Positions 31,198 through 43,449 of a DNA stretch of 64,000 bases are shown one piece after another. Every line of letters begins with the position of its first letter. The stretch's first letter is position 1. The stretch is taken from the NCBI GenBank assembly GCA_008828725.1, contig MEHQ01000481.1, positions 854,876 through 918,875 of the forward strand, given 5' to 3'. This DNA comes from Saccharina japonica. Taxonomy: Eukaryota; Sar; Phaeophyceae; Laminariales; Laminariaceae. The notes beneath the pieces are model-generated. The model did no database searches. It was not told the origin of the DNA and worked only from the letters and a program-made list of their open reading frames with translations. A program made the position numbers and the translations under genes.

Positions 31198-34100
31198 TAC
31201 TTATGATATATGTACATATGTATGTAGGAGTATCAAATGTTGAAATACCCCCCTCGGAAGCAAAACGAGCAACATGGGCAACATGGGCATGCATTATGGG
31301 CATAATGCACGGAACCTGGATGTGCGGGGGGGGGTGCTACTATTCATATGAATAGTAATATAGCAAAGACAGAAACGCGAAGGTCAAATGGGTGTCGTAT
31401 ATTAATCTGATATTTCTTTTGTGGCAACCATGTCATACTCGTACTGTCCTGGAAGAAGTATCACGTATTGCATCATACCTGTGTGGCACATATACCGCTA
31501 TGTGCACCTGTGCCTCTTGTCTCTTGTCGTAAATAAACCGTAAAACCTCCAATCGACGGAAATTTGGAGAGCTGAGGGGGAGGGAGCAGGGATGACCTGC
31601 TGCCAAGCCAAACGGACGAACTGGCATCAAATGGGCGGGTATATTGGTGAGGCGCCAAAACACCCCATCCCTTCCCCTGCTTTAGCCTGGCTACTATCAA
31701 CAGGGGTACTACGGCTACTCGTAGGGCCAACAACTCTTTATTTATGTGATGCCTGCGCAAGCCTCCGATAGATATATGGTACCTGGGGCATGACACTGCT
31801 GCTGCTGTCACAGGCAGTTCTCGCGAAATTGGAAAACAAAACGTAAATAAATGCATGCTCTCAGGTATGTATCGCGTATATATCAGCGTACCAGCATAAC
31901 AGGTCGGAGGTATGAATATTTCTACCAGAGATACTTGTTATTTTTGTTGTTGGTTGATATGGGCGTCATATCTGTATCACCATATCATACGATCATATAC
32001 ATGTACATATACTCGTATATCAGACGACAACATCGCGCAGAGAATGCTGCCGTTAAATGGCACAAGCCAATCAGGAGTAGATGAGCGCCCTAAGTATACT
32101 GTACTTACTATGGTTACGAATGGTTAAGCTTGGTTGGATGATGGATCAGTTTCCAGCGGCCCCGACATTTTGGCGGGACTGTCAGCATGCATACATTCTG
32201 CATAACATACATACGCCCAACAAACAATTGGCGTTCTCCCTACTATTAATATAATATAATAGTTATTGTAGTTATTGCTCGGCCCACTACGTACCCACTG
32301 CCCACTACCCACTACCCAAAGAGTAAATGCTTCAAGTGTGACTGAAACACTGCCCGTATCATATACACCAGTCTACACCAGTCTACACCAGTCTACACCA
32401 GTGCCAAGGTATCTCGTATTCAACCTCGCCTCCACAAAAAAGCTGGGCACGACCGCAGCAGTGATCAGTGATCCCGGGACTGCTCCGTGTTCGACAGCCC
32501 GCTCAAGAACAGCAAGCTTCAGCAAGCATCCTGGATGGCGAGAATTTGGCAGGCACGCTACGTATGACTCTCCTGTCATTTGACTACAGTTGTGATTTTA
32601 GAAAGGATTTGATAAAGGATTGATCGGTGTGATGGTATATCCAGTAGTATTGGTATTTATGTATTTGTCGTACTCGTAAGTCATACTGGGTGCTGTTTTT
32701 TATTTGATACCTGGTAGTTGCGAAGATAGATGAGGTGTACTCTATCTAGCTCGTGTACCGTGTAGTCTCCTTTGCTATTTGCTATCTGGCCGTACTCGTA
32801 GCTGCGCTGGGTTGACGTATACATAAACTGGTACATAATCAGGACAGACACTGCGTGTACTGATGTAGTTGGGTAGAAATAACGAGTTTAATGTGAAGAC
32901 AACACACACATTATGTATGTACTCTATAATCATATGATATACGGTACGAGTACGTAAGATGTGCCAGAGCGATGCGCTGGCACGCTGTGTTTGCTGAATG
33001 CCTGGTAAGATTAGTCGATTAGTCCGCGCGCGAACAGCGTGAATGCAGGGGACCGCTCTGATCGCCTTTGTCATGTCTGTGTGCTTGCATCATGCATGGA
33101 CCCTCATCAAGCATGAACCTTCGAGGCATTTGTTTTCCTTTTGATATGATAGTATGATAGTAGCCGAACCCGACGACATTAAAGCGAGCTCAAAACTCTG
33201 GATCATCATGATTTGCGAGACCTGTTGTACCTCAATGGCCAATTCTAGAATAGCAATACTTGTACGAGTCATTTTACCTATTTTTAATAAAACATACCTT
33301 GTATCATAAATTATCGGTGCTCTTGTGTACATGTCGTATCATACCGCCGTACGAGAAAGGAGCTATGCATATTATATGAATATGTAAGACAACAGCAGCA
33401 GTACTCGTGGGAGGGATAGAGGCGAGTGTAGCCTTTGAGAGCTTCTAGTGCTGCAGTTGCTCCGCAGATAGCTTCAGCTGGCGGGTTTGTTTGGCCACCC
33501 TTTGGCCACCCGGACCTATCTAGAGCTAACGGCTCACAACGCTCCGGCCACCGCCGCGACCTCTCTCTCTCTCTCTCTCATGCTCGGTATCGAAGCCTCC
33601 CCTCCCCCTAGGGGGCAAAAATAGACGTTTGACACAGAAAAACAACTACCGAGGCTACGAAACTTACCAGCGCGACAGCAGTCAGCCTTCTATTGAGCAG
33701 CAGCGTCAATCAAATTCAGCGGGACGGTACAAAAATCTGTGACCAGCTTGAATGCTCCTCATGGATAGTATCATATGTGTAGGTGAGGATGTTCGTCGCT
33801 ACTGTCACAGCCGCTAGACTTTGCAAGGCAGACTCGAGGTTGGGCTACTACCACCCATATATACCCTGGCTTGGTTCCTGTTTTTCACCTACTGCTGCAG
33901 GCTGAGATGCTGAGATAGATAAGAGACATGGAAACGATACGGCGATGGTATGAACCAGTACGCACTGCTGCTGTGTAAGGTGTAAGACGACTTCGACGAC
34001 CTATCACTTATTACGGTAGGACTCTCACGCTTTATTCGTTTGTTTGTTTTGCATTTCCGGTTCGCATTTCCTTTGTCTGCATTTTATGGTAATATTTCTT

Positions 34101-36717
34101 GTCGTGACTATACATATTATACATATGATATCATATAATACGAGTACTGCCAAGGTACTGCTGTAGATATTTTACAATTTACTGACAGAAAATGCCATGT
34201 ACGAATATTTTTCAGTATATTTTACTACCTGGTTCCTCGCCTGGAATTACGGCAAAATACAAAATATAGCTACGATATTATACATGGTATATTGTATATT
34301 TAGAGGTCCGCTGCTGCTGCAGCGCTATGTATACTCGTGGAGATGCACAGCAGTGAGGGAGTGAGGGAGGCATGCAGAGATGCAGAGTGCCACACGGATA
34401 GATGTACACGCATTGTCTGCATGCAGAACATTCATACTGCACTGGTATTATACTTGGAACACATACACTGAGTATATATACCTGGTATGATACTATATGT
34501 GTTTGTATGCATTTATATGTATGATACACCTGGTGCATATTTTTATATACCTGGCATATAATAACTGTCTTTTTTCCCACCAATGTTTTCGGTTTTAGTA
34601 TTTTCCCCACCACTGCTTGCTCGTTTACCGGTACATGTCATACATACCTTGCGTAACACGACTATTAAGACAATACTACGTACACGACTATCATACTACC
34701 ATAATGATGCTGCTATGATATAATACTACTATTTAATAAGTACCAGTACCATGCGCATGCTTTCATGCTTGGGCCAGGTGATTTTGAAGAAGCAGTAGTA
34801 GCAGCAGTAGCACGAAAGAAGCAGCGGTAGCATTATTAATAGTAGTGTTGGAGGTTTGACGGATGCTGTTGTGTTGACCCAGCATTGTCCCTCGGTTATC
34901 CCTTACTACGTACTGCTCTGTACATATTTCCTGCTTGGTTCGTTATTTCGTTGATTCTTATTCAGCGGAGGGCAGCCAGAGATTGCGTGTTCCTTTGGTT
35001 TCTATCATACGCGTATTTACAGCAGTATTATTACTTTACTCTGGGTTTTTACTCTGAGTTTTGTAAAGTATCAGAGCGTGTTTCGTGCGGCGTATTGTAA
35101 TAACGTAATAACCAGTAGGTATGGATAAATTGTATACCCATACCCAGGGTTTCGTGCGGCGTATTATATATAACCAGTAGGTGTTGTACTGTATCCAGTC
35201 GCAGTATCCAGTACTCGTTCGTATGTATGATATACAAAATACAAAGGTACCAGGTATATCATTGCGAGCGAATGCGGGATATTGTTTGTGTGTTCACCTG
35301 TGGTACGTACGCATACTCTTTCTTGTTTCGTACATCTCCGGTGTTCTTCGCAAAGGCAGCGCTTATTACATATATATATATTTATAGCATACTATTAATA
35401 TTGCTGTATGGTCGTATACACATATATATATATATATATGATACGAGTACAACAGCAGTATTAAATTTTGCTGTTAATATTAATATACTAGTAGAGTTGC
35501 AGAGTTGTGATCTTGTCATCAACACCTCATGTTTCATGTTGCTTTGTGCTATATACGTATCCTGCTTCGTTTCCTTGCGTTTTACAAAAAAAGCATTCCG
35601 TACTCGTAGCTATTATAAGCCATCATTAATAATAATACTTTAGGGTTCTCCCACCAACGCCGGATGACAACATACTGATTTTTTACTATTAATATTATAT
35701 AATATGATCACATAGCGTGTAGAGGGGAGCGGAGGGCTCCAGACTATCTGTTTTTGACTGGCTTTGATCGCTTTGCGGACCCTTCGGGTTCCACTTTTAT
35801 TTTAGTATACCTTTTTTGGGTAAGTTAGCCTGTGACCACGGCAATCGACCGTGTCAAGTGTTGGATTAGTACGGACAGATGGAGGTACTGGATAGAGGGA
35901 CCGGCACGGTTTTTAATGTGAAGACAACAACAACAACAACAACAACATACTATTAATTTCAATATGAATACGTACGTACGAGGTAGACGTATGTACGAAT
36001 GTAAGTTTTCGTACCTCGTGTAACTCGGTCGTTCTCGTTCTCTGCATGATATAACATACACGAGCCTGGTGCATACGATCATACGCGACACCTGTAGCTT
36101 GTGCACTCTTGTTCTGTGTTGCCTTATGTCTAGGGTACGCCGCGTACGTTCTCGTACAGCAGAGCAGCAGTATAATGTCCTTCGATATATATACCGAAAG
36201 TATGATAGATTCATTCGGGTTCATCTTGGGAGCTCTCTTTACACGAAAGGGCCTCTGCTCTCTACTGTTAATATTAATATATTAATACTCAAAATAGACA
36301 ACATACCAGGTATAATATATGGTACCTGGTATCATACCTTTTCTTTCTTTCTTTCTCTTTGGTACATATTCCGTTTTTCTTTCTCCATCATGTACAGCAG
36401 TCCGTATCTATTCATAGGTTGCTGGCATGTGCATATTGCACGTGGTATATTGTGTTTGCCGTACCCAGTACGAGGGCATGACATTGCATTTTCCACCCCC
36501 CTTTCTGCATTACAACGCACACTCGCTACTGCTACTGTGTGCTGTGTGTAGTTTGGTGGCCACAGAACGTGTATCTATCATATCTATTTAAATAGGTCGT
36601 AGAAAACAATGAGCATGTGGACTGATGTCTGCTGTCGATATGTCGACGGGGAAAAAGAAGACACGCACACAGCAATTGACGTGCCGTGTTGATTTATTTC
36701 ATTGCACACACAAACCA
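31198..36717. other. No gene supported
   Basis: This 5.5 kb stretch contains no convincing exon. It holds a (CT)n tract near 33558-33580, a 70-bp direct duplication (GTTTCGTGCGGCGTATT at 35080 and 35150, each followed by ATAACCAGTAGGT), a (CAA)n tract at 35922-35947, a (TTTC)n tract near 36338-36358, and many CTATTAATA and TACCTGGTA words. ORFs of 100-140 codons here are AT-rich and unrecognised. Confidence 0.4.
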
Positions 36718-37016
36718 ACGCGAATCGACGAGGGAAGACAGGGCTGAATTCTTGTGAAGTGTTTCAGCGATAAAAATGAACGCACGACCCGTACATAGTG
36801 GTACATAGGGGGGAGGAGGGGAGGAGAGCCTGCTATTATGCTATTATTATGCTATCATATGTTACCCCGGATTAGAGTTTTGACTATTCACATTAACATT
36901 CATGTAATATAATACTGCTGTTAATAGTACACAGCAGTAGTAGTAGTAGTTGTAGGAGGAAGGGGGAAAGAAAAGGCGAAGGAAATGGACGGAAGGCAAA
37001 AAAGAAGAAAAAACAC
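36718..37016 (+). mobile_element. SINE body without head, interrupted twice
   Basis: Family words in order are GCGAATCGACGAGGGAAG, CAGCGATAAAAATG, GGAGGAGGGGAGGAGAGCCT, TTACCCCGGATTAGAGTTTTGAC, GAGGAAGGGGGAAAG and GGAAATGGACGG with an A-rich tail. Compared with 27901-28262, extra DNA is present at about 36833-36860 (TATTATGC repeats) and about 36886-36952 (with TACTGCTG, TTAATAG and ACAGCAGTAG words). Confidence 0.8.
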
Positions 37017-37212
37017 CGTACCTGGTACGTAAAAAAAGGCAACATCATATATACATTACAGATTACCAGGTACGGTATTCCAAGTACCGGTAGGCGAACA
37101 TGAACTGGTTGCACTGAAGCAGTGCAGCGGTAATTTAGCACGACGACGACGACTTATTTCTTATTTCTTCCTTTTCTACGCGGTAAACCCATCACTTCAA
37201 TCCCCCCCCAGC

Positions 37213-37705
37213 CTCGTACTTCCGTACTTCTTTTTTTTTTTCTTCTTGTTTCCGTCCCATTAATTATCTCCGCCCCTCTTTTCTCTCCTCCTTCCTACAG
37301 CAGTATATTGTACCAGAGGGTATGTTATTATTAAGTCGTACTCAGATCCGAGGTCACAAAATACTCTCCTCTCTTCTTCCTCCTCCCTCCCCCCCCACTA
37401 CGGCTGGTGCCTTCCTTGTTCATCGCGAGAAGACTAAGATTTCAGCCGTTTCTTCCCTGGTCGACTCGCGTCGAATGAGGCTTACCCACGCTGCTATGGT
37501 ATGGTATGATATTGATATTAATATATATATTTATATATATAGGCGCTCCCAGCAGTGATTCCGTTTTTTTTTCTGCAAATATACTCTAAAGTACTTATGT
37601 ACGAGTACGAGTACGACCCACGTGGGATTCGAACCCCAGCATTATTTACTCTTATTAATAGTAGCATTCTATTCGCGGTTACCACTAGCCCACCGAGGCG
37701 ACCGG
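37213..37705 (-). mobile_element. SINE, full length with internal insertions
   Basis: On the - strand it has a head with box B GGGTTCGAATCCCACG (from 37619-37634), the linker, GTCGACCAGGGAAGAAACGG, CTTCTCGCGATG, CAGCCGTAGTGGGGGG, GACCTCGGATCTGAGTACG and a GATAATTAATGGGACGG tail. Extra blocks sit at about 37296-37334 and about 37493-37545. The second lies exactly where the copy at 27901 has only ACTATTAATT. Confidence 0.85.
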
Positions 37706-37812
37706 TCTGTATATATGTGTTACATCATTTATATGATATTATTGTATCATTGATCATTGATCATACACCTGGTATTATATATGTACGAGTGTAGACACGG
37801 GTATATGTATAT

Positions 37813-37869
37813 TTAAAAAACAAGAATTAACAACACGGCAGTGAGATCGAGGATTTCGTCGAAACTCAT
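37813..37869 (-). other. Conserved mini-frame MSFDEIL, copy 2
   Basis: Reads M-S-F-D-E-I-L-D-L-T-A-V-L-L-I-L-V-F then TAA, preceded in frame by S-K-Y-Y-T-Q-L-R-A-N. The frame remains open upstream to about 38001, through the GATGTACATCCCGTATGAGG duplication. It matches copy 1 at 15529-15573 in inverted orientation. Function unknown. Confidence 0.5.
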
Positions 37870-37927
37870 ATTTGCTCGTAGCTGAGTGTAATACTTCGAT
37901 CGCGCGTACTTACGGGTTGTATATGTC

Positions 37928-37992
37928 CTCATGCAGGATGTACATCCCGTATGAGGATATCTCCTCATCCAAGATGTACATCCCGTATGAGG
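37928..37992. repeat. Tandem CCTCAT...GATGTACATCCCGTATGAGG
   Basis: Two direct copies of CCTCATGCAGGATGTACATC / CCTCATCCAAGATGTACATC, each followed by CCGTATGAGG. CCTCAT and ATGAGG make each unit internally inverted. Confidence 0.75.
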
Positions 37993-38689
37993 GGGACACA
38001 ATCTGAGGCTGTAGAATTCAGGAAGCGTGCGTCAATTTGTGGGGGGGGGGATAATGTACGTATAATACGAGCAGCATTTTTCTTCTTTTTTTTCGGGCAA
38101 AAGCCAAAAATAGGTATACCTACAGTAGGCCTTTTGGGCTACTTACAGGTATACTGCTGTATACTGACTGTATACTGCATTATTGCACTCGGGAAAAGGC
38201 TTCCTGGTCCTCTCTCATTGGCCGGCGCCCTATCGTGTACTTCTTGTTGGCTGAAAGATGCCAGGTTCCAGGGACACCTTTCCGTGGCTACTCAAGTTGG
38301 GCTTTACCTTTTTTTGGCTTAAATGGTACCTATACCAGCCTATACTGCTGTAACTGGCTCCGTTGAACCCCTCTGTCCTCTTTGGCAAAACTGAAATGTG
38401 GCCACAGGGACGTCGGGACCAGGTGACCCAAGCTGTCAACAAAAAACATGGAACATATTGCGAAAATCACCTTTCACGGAGGGAGGTGAATATCGTTACA
38501 TCGTTACACAGCAGAAGCAGAGAGTATATACCACACCCATTAATAACCCAGTAAGAAACTGTGCTGTTGGCTAAGACAAGTCTTAACCTTGTTACTTGGG
38601 CAAGAGGCCCTTTATGGGTACAGGTTGGGGTACAGGTTAAGCCATTTCTATGCACGAATGAAGCAAAAAGGTAGGCTGGTCGGTGTCAC
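37993..38689. other. No gene supported
   Basis: An open frame of 123 codons (37951-38322) crosses a T run and a G run and has no recognisable domain. Confidence 0.35.
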
Positions 38690-38880
38690 TTTACTCTTCG
38701 TTTGGGCTGGTCGGTGTTACTTGCCCGGTGGTCGGTGGCCGTGGCTACGTAGGAGTATTATAGGTGGTGCGAGGAACACACGTCTGCGGTGTTCTCCCTT
38801 CTTTTCGGCTTGCGACACCGCCGGGATTTGAAGTCAACCACAATCCCGAAGCGGAACCTTGTATTACGTCAACTATGTTT
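38690..38880 (+). repeat. Dispersed repeat (copy of 9185-9380)
   Basis: It contains GGCTGGTCGGTGTTACTTGC, GAGGAACACACGTCTGC, CTTTTCGGCTTGCGACACCG, GGGATTTGAAGTCAACCAC and CCCGAAGCGGAACCTTGTA in the order seen at 8320-8370 plus 9190-9375. Here it is continuous, which suggests the mariner-like MITE at 8377-9134 landed inside the other copy. Confidence 0.6.
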
Positions 38881-40549
38881 AAGTACATACCTGGTACGTA
38901 CGTAACCATAACCACCGGAATTGATGTAGACTACTGGGGACTAAATATTACGCACTTGAGACGGGCAACCGTCAAGCCGCCAGTCAGTCAAGGCCGTCTG
39001 TTAAGACATTTCCATCCGTCTAGACGGATTGTCCCCTATCCACGGTAGAAAAGCGCCTCATTATCTGCCCGGAAACCCCAATTTTTATTTATTTCGTTTT
39101 TTCCACTGCTTTGTTATGCTGCTGTGAGGTTTTCGATCGAACGTTTCGCCGAATCAGAGAACCCTGTCATTCTGCTGTAGTGCTGAAGATCTGAACACAA
39201 AAAAAAACTTGAAGAAATCCAGGATATTACGGCTTTTCAATACTATGAGCAGGCGTTTTTTCTACAACCGAGTTTACTCCGAGCTCCCGGGTTTCGCCGT
39301 TAAGGGGTTATTGCAAGTATCCATATCGCATGCATGCCTACAAATCAGTAGGAAACCCGCTAGGATCGACACTCTTAATAGTGTTCGGTACGGCCGCAAT
39401 ACCCTACTGGGATGTTAGGAACACTCGGGTAAGATTCGGTACGAACTCGATACCGGTGCCCGACGCTCCGTTAAGTTCGGTACGACCTCAATACCGGTAC
39501 CCAACACCCCGGTAAGTTCGGTACGCCCACCAAAACTACCCTCGGTACCGGTATACCCTACCGAATATACCCTTGGTAAATTGTGGGACAGCAGTATGCT
39601 GTATGGTGTGAATGTATGGTATATTATATTGTACCTGGTGTACGGTGCGTGTTCTTCACAAGATAAAACCGTTGTTTCTACCCGTCCCCGTCGACATCCA
39701 GCACACCTATTAATAGTGTCCGTGCCGATTTTCCATCCTCATGAGACACAAGTTGTGACACAAGCTGTGCTCTGCTGTGCTCTGCTGTGCTCACTAAACC
39801 ACGACACATCAGAGATACTACATTGCAATGTAGTAAGCAGAGCAGACAATGCATTACTACCGTGACACATGGCATACATAAATACCAGCATACATACATA
39901 CCAGGGTTTATGGTGTGGTAAGGAAGTTCTTTTCCGGTCTTCTTGTGGATCGCCACAGCTTGGAAGTTTCAGCAGTATGAATGTACGATTGTATATATGA
40001 TTCGCGTAGATCTGCTGCTATCAGGCTTAGTTCCTTAGTTCCTTGGACTCCTTACATTTGCCCGAACAGCAACTATAAGAGCCTTTTCAAGCACAACGAC
40101 CCGGTGGCCCACCAACCAACCACGCCTGCCTCTGGGTAGGGCTACTACTGCCGTAGGGTTAGGGTTAGAGTTCTGGGCCGGGAAGATGGTCGCCATTAGC
40201 CGAAGCCAAACATAAGCTCACTCACTTTCGGGAACGAATACCTTTGACAGCTTCGTGACAAAACTCCTCATTGTATATAGCATTATTAATAGTAACAGCA
40301 GTATTGTATGCGGTCGGGCATGTCTGTGAGGAAGTCCGCCTGATAGAGTCAGATTTACTGTATACAGAGTAGTGGTCCCTCTATAGCGCCGGTTGCCCGC
40401 TACCTACGAGTATAGTGCAATAGTGCCGGTGAAATCGCTTGACACAGTTTTCCGTTTCAATACTAAAACCGATATATTCCCCAATCGGGAGTAGCGCCGG
40501 TTGCCGCTATAGCGCCGGTTTTTCCCGCTGGCACATCTCGGCTGTATCG
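38881..40549. other. No gene supported
   Basis: Short related phrases around TTCGGTACG and ATACCGGTACCC repeat near 39380-39560. A TAGGGTTAGGGTTAG phrase is at about 40154. No exon was recognised. Confidence 0.4.
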
Positions 40550-40551
40550 TT

Positions 40552-40594
<43 letters not shown>

Positions 40595-40595
40595 T
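40550..40595. repeat. (TTTA)n microsatellite
   Basis: About eleven TTTA units. They abut the tail end of an inverted SINE, so on the - strand they extend its A-rich tail. Confidence 0.9.
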
Positions 40596-40745
40596 ATCCC
40601 TTTTATTATCTTGGCCCTTCTTTTCTCTCTCCCTCTTCAGTCGTGACTCAGATCCGGGGTCACAGAGTAGGCTCTTCTCCCTCCTCCCCACTACGGTTCT
40701 TGCCTTGCATTTTTATCGCGAGAAGACTCCAGCCCTTTGTTCCAT
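40596..40745 (-). mobile_element. SINE 3' half, truncated
   Basis: On the - strand: GGAACAAAGGGCTGGAGTC, TTCTCGCGATAAAAATGC, GGCAAGAACCGTAGTGGGG, GACCCCGGATCTGAGTCACG, GATAATAAAAGGGATATAAA. The match stops abruptly at about 40745, where TACCACCAGGTA and TATACCTGGTA words begin. Confidence 0.85.
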
Positions 40746-41519
40746 ACCACCAGGTATTTCTATCTCAGGTATACCTGGTACACGATATTATACGATATTA
40801 TATGATATACTTCCATGTAGCAGCAGGAAGGTTGAGCTTACCATTTACTGAAGGAAATGGTTGGCATACGTTGTGTTTGAGACAAAGAGGACTATAGCCC
40901 TAAAAATGCAAGCATTGGGTCGTTGGTTGACTGGGTTACGTAAGGCTATATAGACTATATAGAGTTGGTTGTGCTCCTATCGTTTACAGTTTACAGTTTA
41001 TAGTAGAGTCTGTCAACCCTTTTACCCTCAGAAGGCTGGTGTCATAATCTATCAATCTATTAATAGGGGCTTGACTCAGACAATAGCCCATACATACTAC
41101 CAGGTATATGCATCGGTATGGGCTGGTAGATGGTGCTATCATATAATACATATTATATTTTAAATATCACTATAATGCCTTTAAGTGCTTGCTTTGGACA
41201 AGCGTTCACACATCGTGCAGATCAAGATCTCCATTTTGTGATCAGATCGATCAGATCGCCATTTTATGATCTGTACCTGAGGGGAAAACATGTATCCCGG
41301 ATTTACTGATGTTATAGTCTGCGCATCTCCACGGCAGTGTGTGTCATGGTTGCCGGGTGGGATCTTGTATGATCTGTATGATCTGTATGATCTGTATGAC
41401 ACGGTTCTTGCGCACATGTCAGCCGGGTGGGGTCTCTATAATACAGTATGGCTGTTGCACAACCTCTCATACCGTCAAATATTGCAAAAATATTGGACCT
41501 TCTGTAGATAATCTACTTA
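40746..41519. other. No gene; GATCTGTAT repeats
   Basis: At 41366-41398 TGTATGATC repeats four times. 41345-41480 (CATGGTTGCCGGGTGGGATC ... TTGCACAACCTCTCA) is a partial copy of the dispersed repeat at 16825 and 59960. Confidence 0.5.
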
Positions 41520-42011
41520 GGCCAACTATTATGGGAAACATTATTTTTGGGCTCCAGGAACTGATTTCTAGGCCCAATATACCCGTTTTACTCCGTTGGA
41601 CAGTCAAAAACACCGATACACTCCTAAAGATCCACCCCGTAGTTTTTCGAGGGCTTTCTGGAGCAGTTCTCCGTTTTTCTAGGGTCTCGTTTTGATTTTT
41701 GGCGCAACTAATCACAAATAATCAGTTTCCAGAAATAAGGCTTGTTGGTCAGAACTGGGGCCAAAAATACTGGATCTTTGAGGATTTTTGGCTAAAAATC
41801 ATCATGTCCTCAGAACTGGCAACTTGGACGAACAGTCAAACTACGACCCTGGAGAAACGAAAAAGTACGTCAGAAAGCTCTACGAAAACTACGGGGAGCA
41901 TCCTGACGAGTCTATCGGTGTTTTTGGCCGTGCCGCCGAGTAAATCGCGTATTTTTGGCTAAAAAACTCAGTTCTGAGGGCCCAAAAATAAATTTCCCAT
42001 AATAGTTGGTC
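41520..42011. mobile_element. 492-bp MITE with TTA flanks (Harbinger-like)
   Basis: The left arm starts GGCCAACTATTATGGGAAAC and the right arm ends with TTTCCCATAATAGTTGGTC. The arms are roughly 190 bases with scattered mismatches and share AAAACACCGATA, CCCCGTAGTTTT and AGGGTC words. TTA lies immediately outside both ends (41517-41519 and 42012-42014). A 3-bp TTA duplication fits PIF/Harbinger elements. No transposase frame is present. Confidence 0.7.
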
Positions 42012-42297
42012 TTATTAATTTACGTAAAGCAGATACTGATCTGTCCGATGGTGAGCAACCGTTACTGCCTGGTACTGCCTGTTGCTGTTCACTGCTTCCA
42101 TAATATTCCTCGCCGTTCTGTAGTACGCTACCTTTTGTACTACTGCTGGACCAAATCATATAGTATAAATATAGACGTACTCGTACTTTACATGTATTAT
42201 ATGTGTATTTTACCTGGTCCAGCACGCACTGCCATATCTACACTGGCAGTACTGCTATTAATGTAAGCATTACTACACTGATTGAGGGAGCTTCTAT

Positions 42298-42615
42298 TAT
42301 TTTTTTTTCATCCCATTTATTATCTTCACCCTTCCTTGCTCTCTCTTTCCTAGACGTAACTCAGATCCGGGGTCACAAAGTAGGCTCCTCTCCCTCCTCC
42401 CCCACTACGGTTCTTGCCTTGCATTTTTATCGCGAGAAGATGTCAACACTTTCTTCCCTCGCCACCTCTCGTCGAATTGTGCATACCCATGCTATAATAT
42501 GCCCTCTCGACGTACGATGTCATTTGAGAATAAAAATCTCCGTACAGAGACTCGAACCCTCAACCTCCAACTTAACAGTCTTCGTGGTTACCTGTTAGAC
42601 CACCAGGGCGATGTA
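42298..42615 (-). mobile_element. SINE, full length
   Basis: The - strand head TACATCGCCCTGGTGGTCTA continues AACAGGTAACCACGAAGAC, a CTGTTAA anticodon-loop-like word, and box B GAGGGTTCGAGTCTC. The body is uninterrupted: CGAGGGAAGAAAG, CTTCTCGCGATAAAAATGC, GGCAAGAACCGTAGTGGGG, GACCCCGGATCTGAGTTACG, GATAATAAATGGGATG, then an A run. This is the cleanest tRNA-like head (Asn-like by the loop; tentative). Confidence 0.9.
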
Positions 42616-43175
42616 CGTTGCGTATTGTGTATGACCAGTGATTTATACGTCCCACAATACGCCTCAACATGTATTGCAAACCCGTCACTACTGTATCGTA
42701 CGTGGAGCCGAGGGAGCGCACGTAACATAGAAGAGAGAGGGGGGAGATGGAGGGAGACCGTGAGCACGATGGCGAAGCCGCCTCAACCACTGATGGCTTG
42801 GGCTCTGTTGACCCCTGTAGCATGAGCATGGGCATGATAGTAAGACTGCTGTGTAGCATTGTGTAGCATGATATTATATGTACATCTTTGGTACTACTGT
42901 GACGTTTTCCCCATTTTTGATTACGTAAGTGTATCATATCATACAGCAGTATCAGCAGCAGCAGCAGCAGTAGTACCACCGCGATTAGCATGCACACATG
43001 CACACTCACACACCGCTCAGCGTTAATTCCAGCATTACTATATAGCATTACTATAATAGCCTTATTATTGCCCATATTGTCCTTTGTAACCTCCCCTTTG
43101 TCGAGGAAAACAAGGTGGAAATTGCTCCTACAGTTTTTGCTGTACCTGGTAAAGATTGTGCTATGTTGCGTGTTA
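42616..43175. other. No gene supported; (CAG)n
   Basis: A 209-codon - strand frame covers this stretch but starts in the MITE at 43176-43449, ends in the SINE head, and crosses a CAG/CTG run near 42950-42970. I treat it as chance. Confidence 0.4.
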
Positions 43176-43449
43176 GGGCCGTTTTTAACGACATGCATCA
43201 TACGAAAAAAAATGGCTATTTGGCAAGTTTCCGGATTTTTTTTCTTTCAAGTCTCGAAATAGCGAGTCAAAATAGCAAATCGAAAATAAATCGAAAATCA
43301 TTTTTCCATAACTTGCCAACGAAGGACTGGAAATATCCAAAAATATGAAGTTTGGAAAAAAACTTGCTGTTTTCGGTCCAAATTTCCGTAAACTTGACAA
43401 TTTGGTAAAAACAACCTGCAAAAGAAATACGTGCCGTTAAAAACGGCCC
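43176..43449. mobile_element. 274-bp MITE-like element
   Basis: GGGCCGTTTTTAACG at 43176-43190 is matched inverted by CGTTAAAAACGGCCC at 43435-43449 (15 of 15). The interior is A/T-rich with TTGGCAAGTTTCCGG and CAAATTTCCGTAAACTTG as a looser inner pair. No clear target duplication was found. Confidence 0.65.

Noticed and set aside
42572..43201. 209-codon - strand frame
   Set aside because: Runs from a MITE into a SINE head through a CTG run; explained by repeats.
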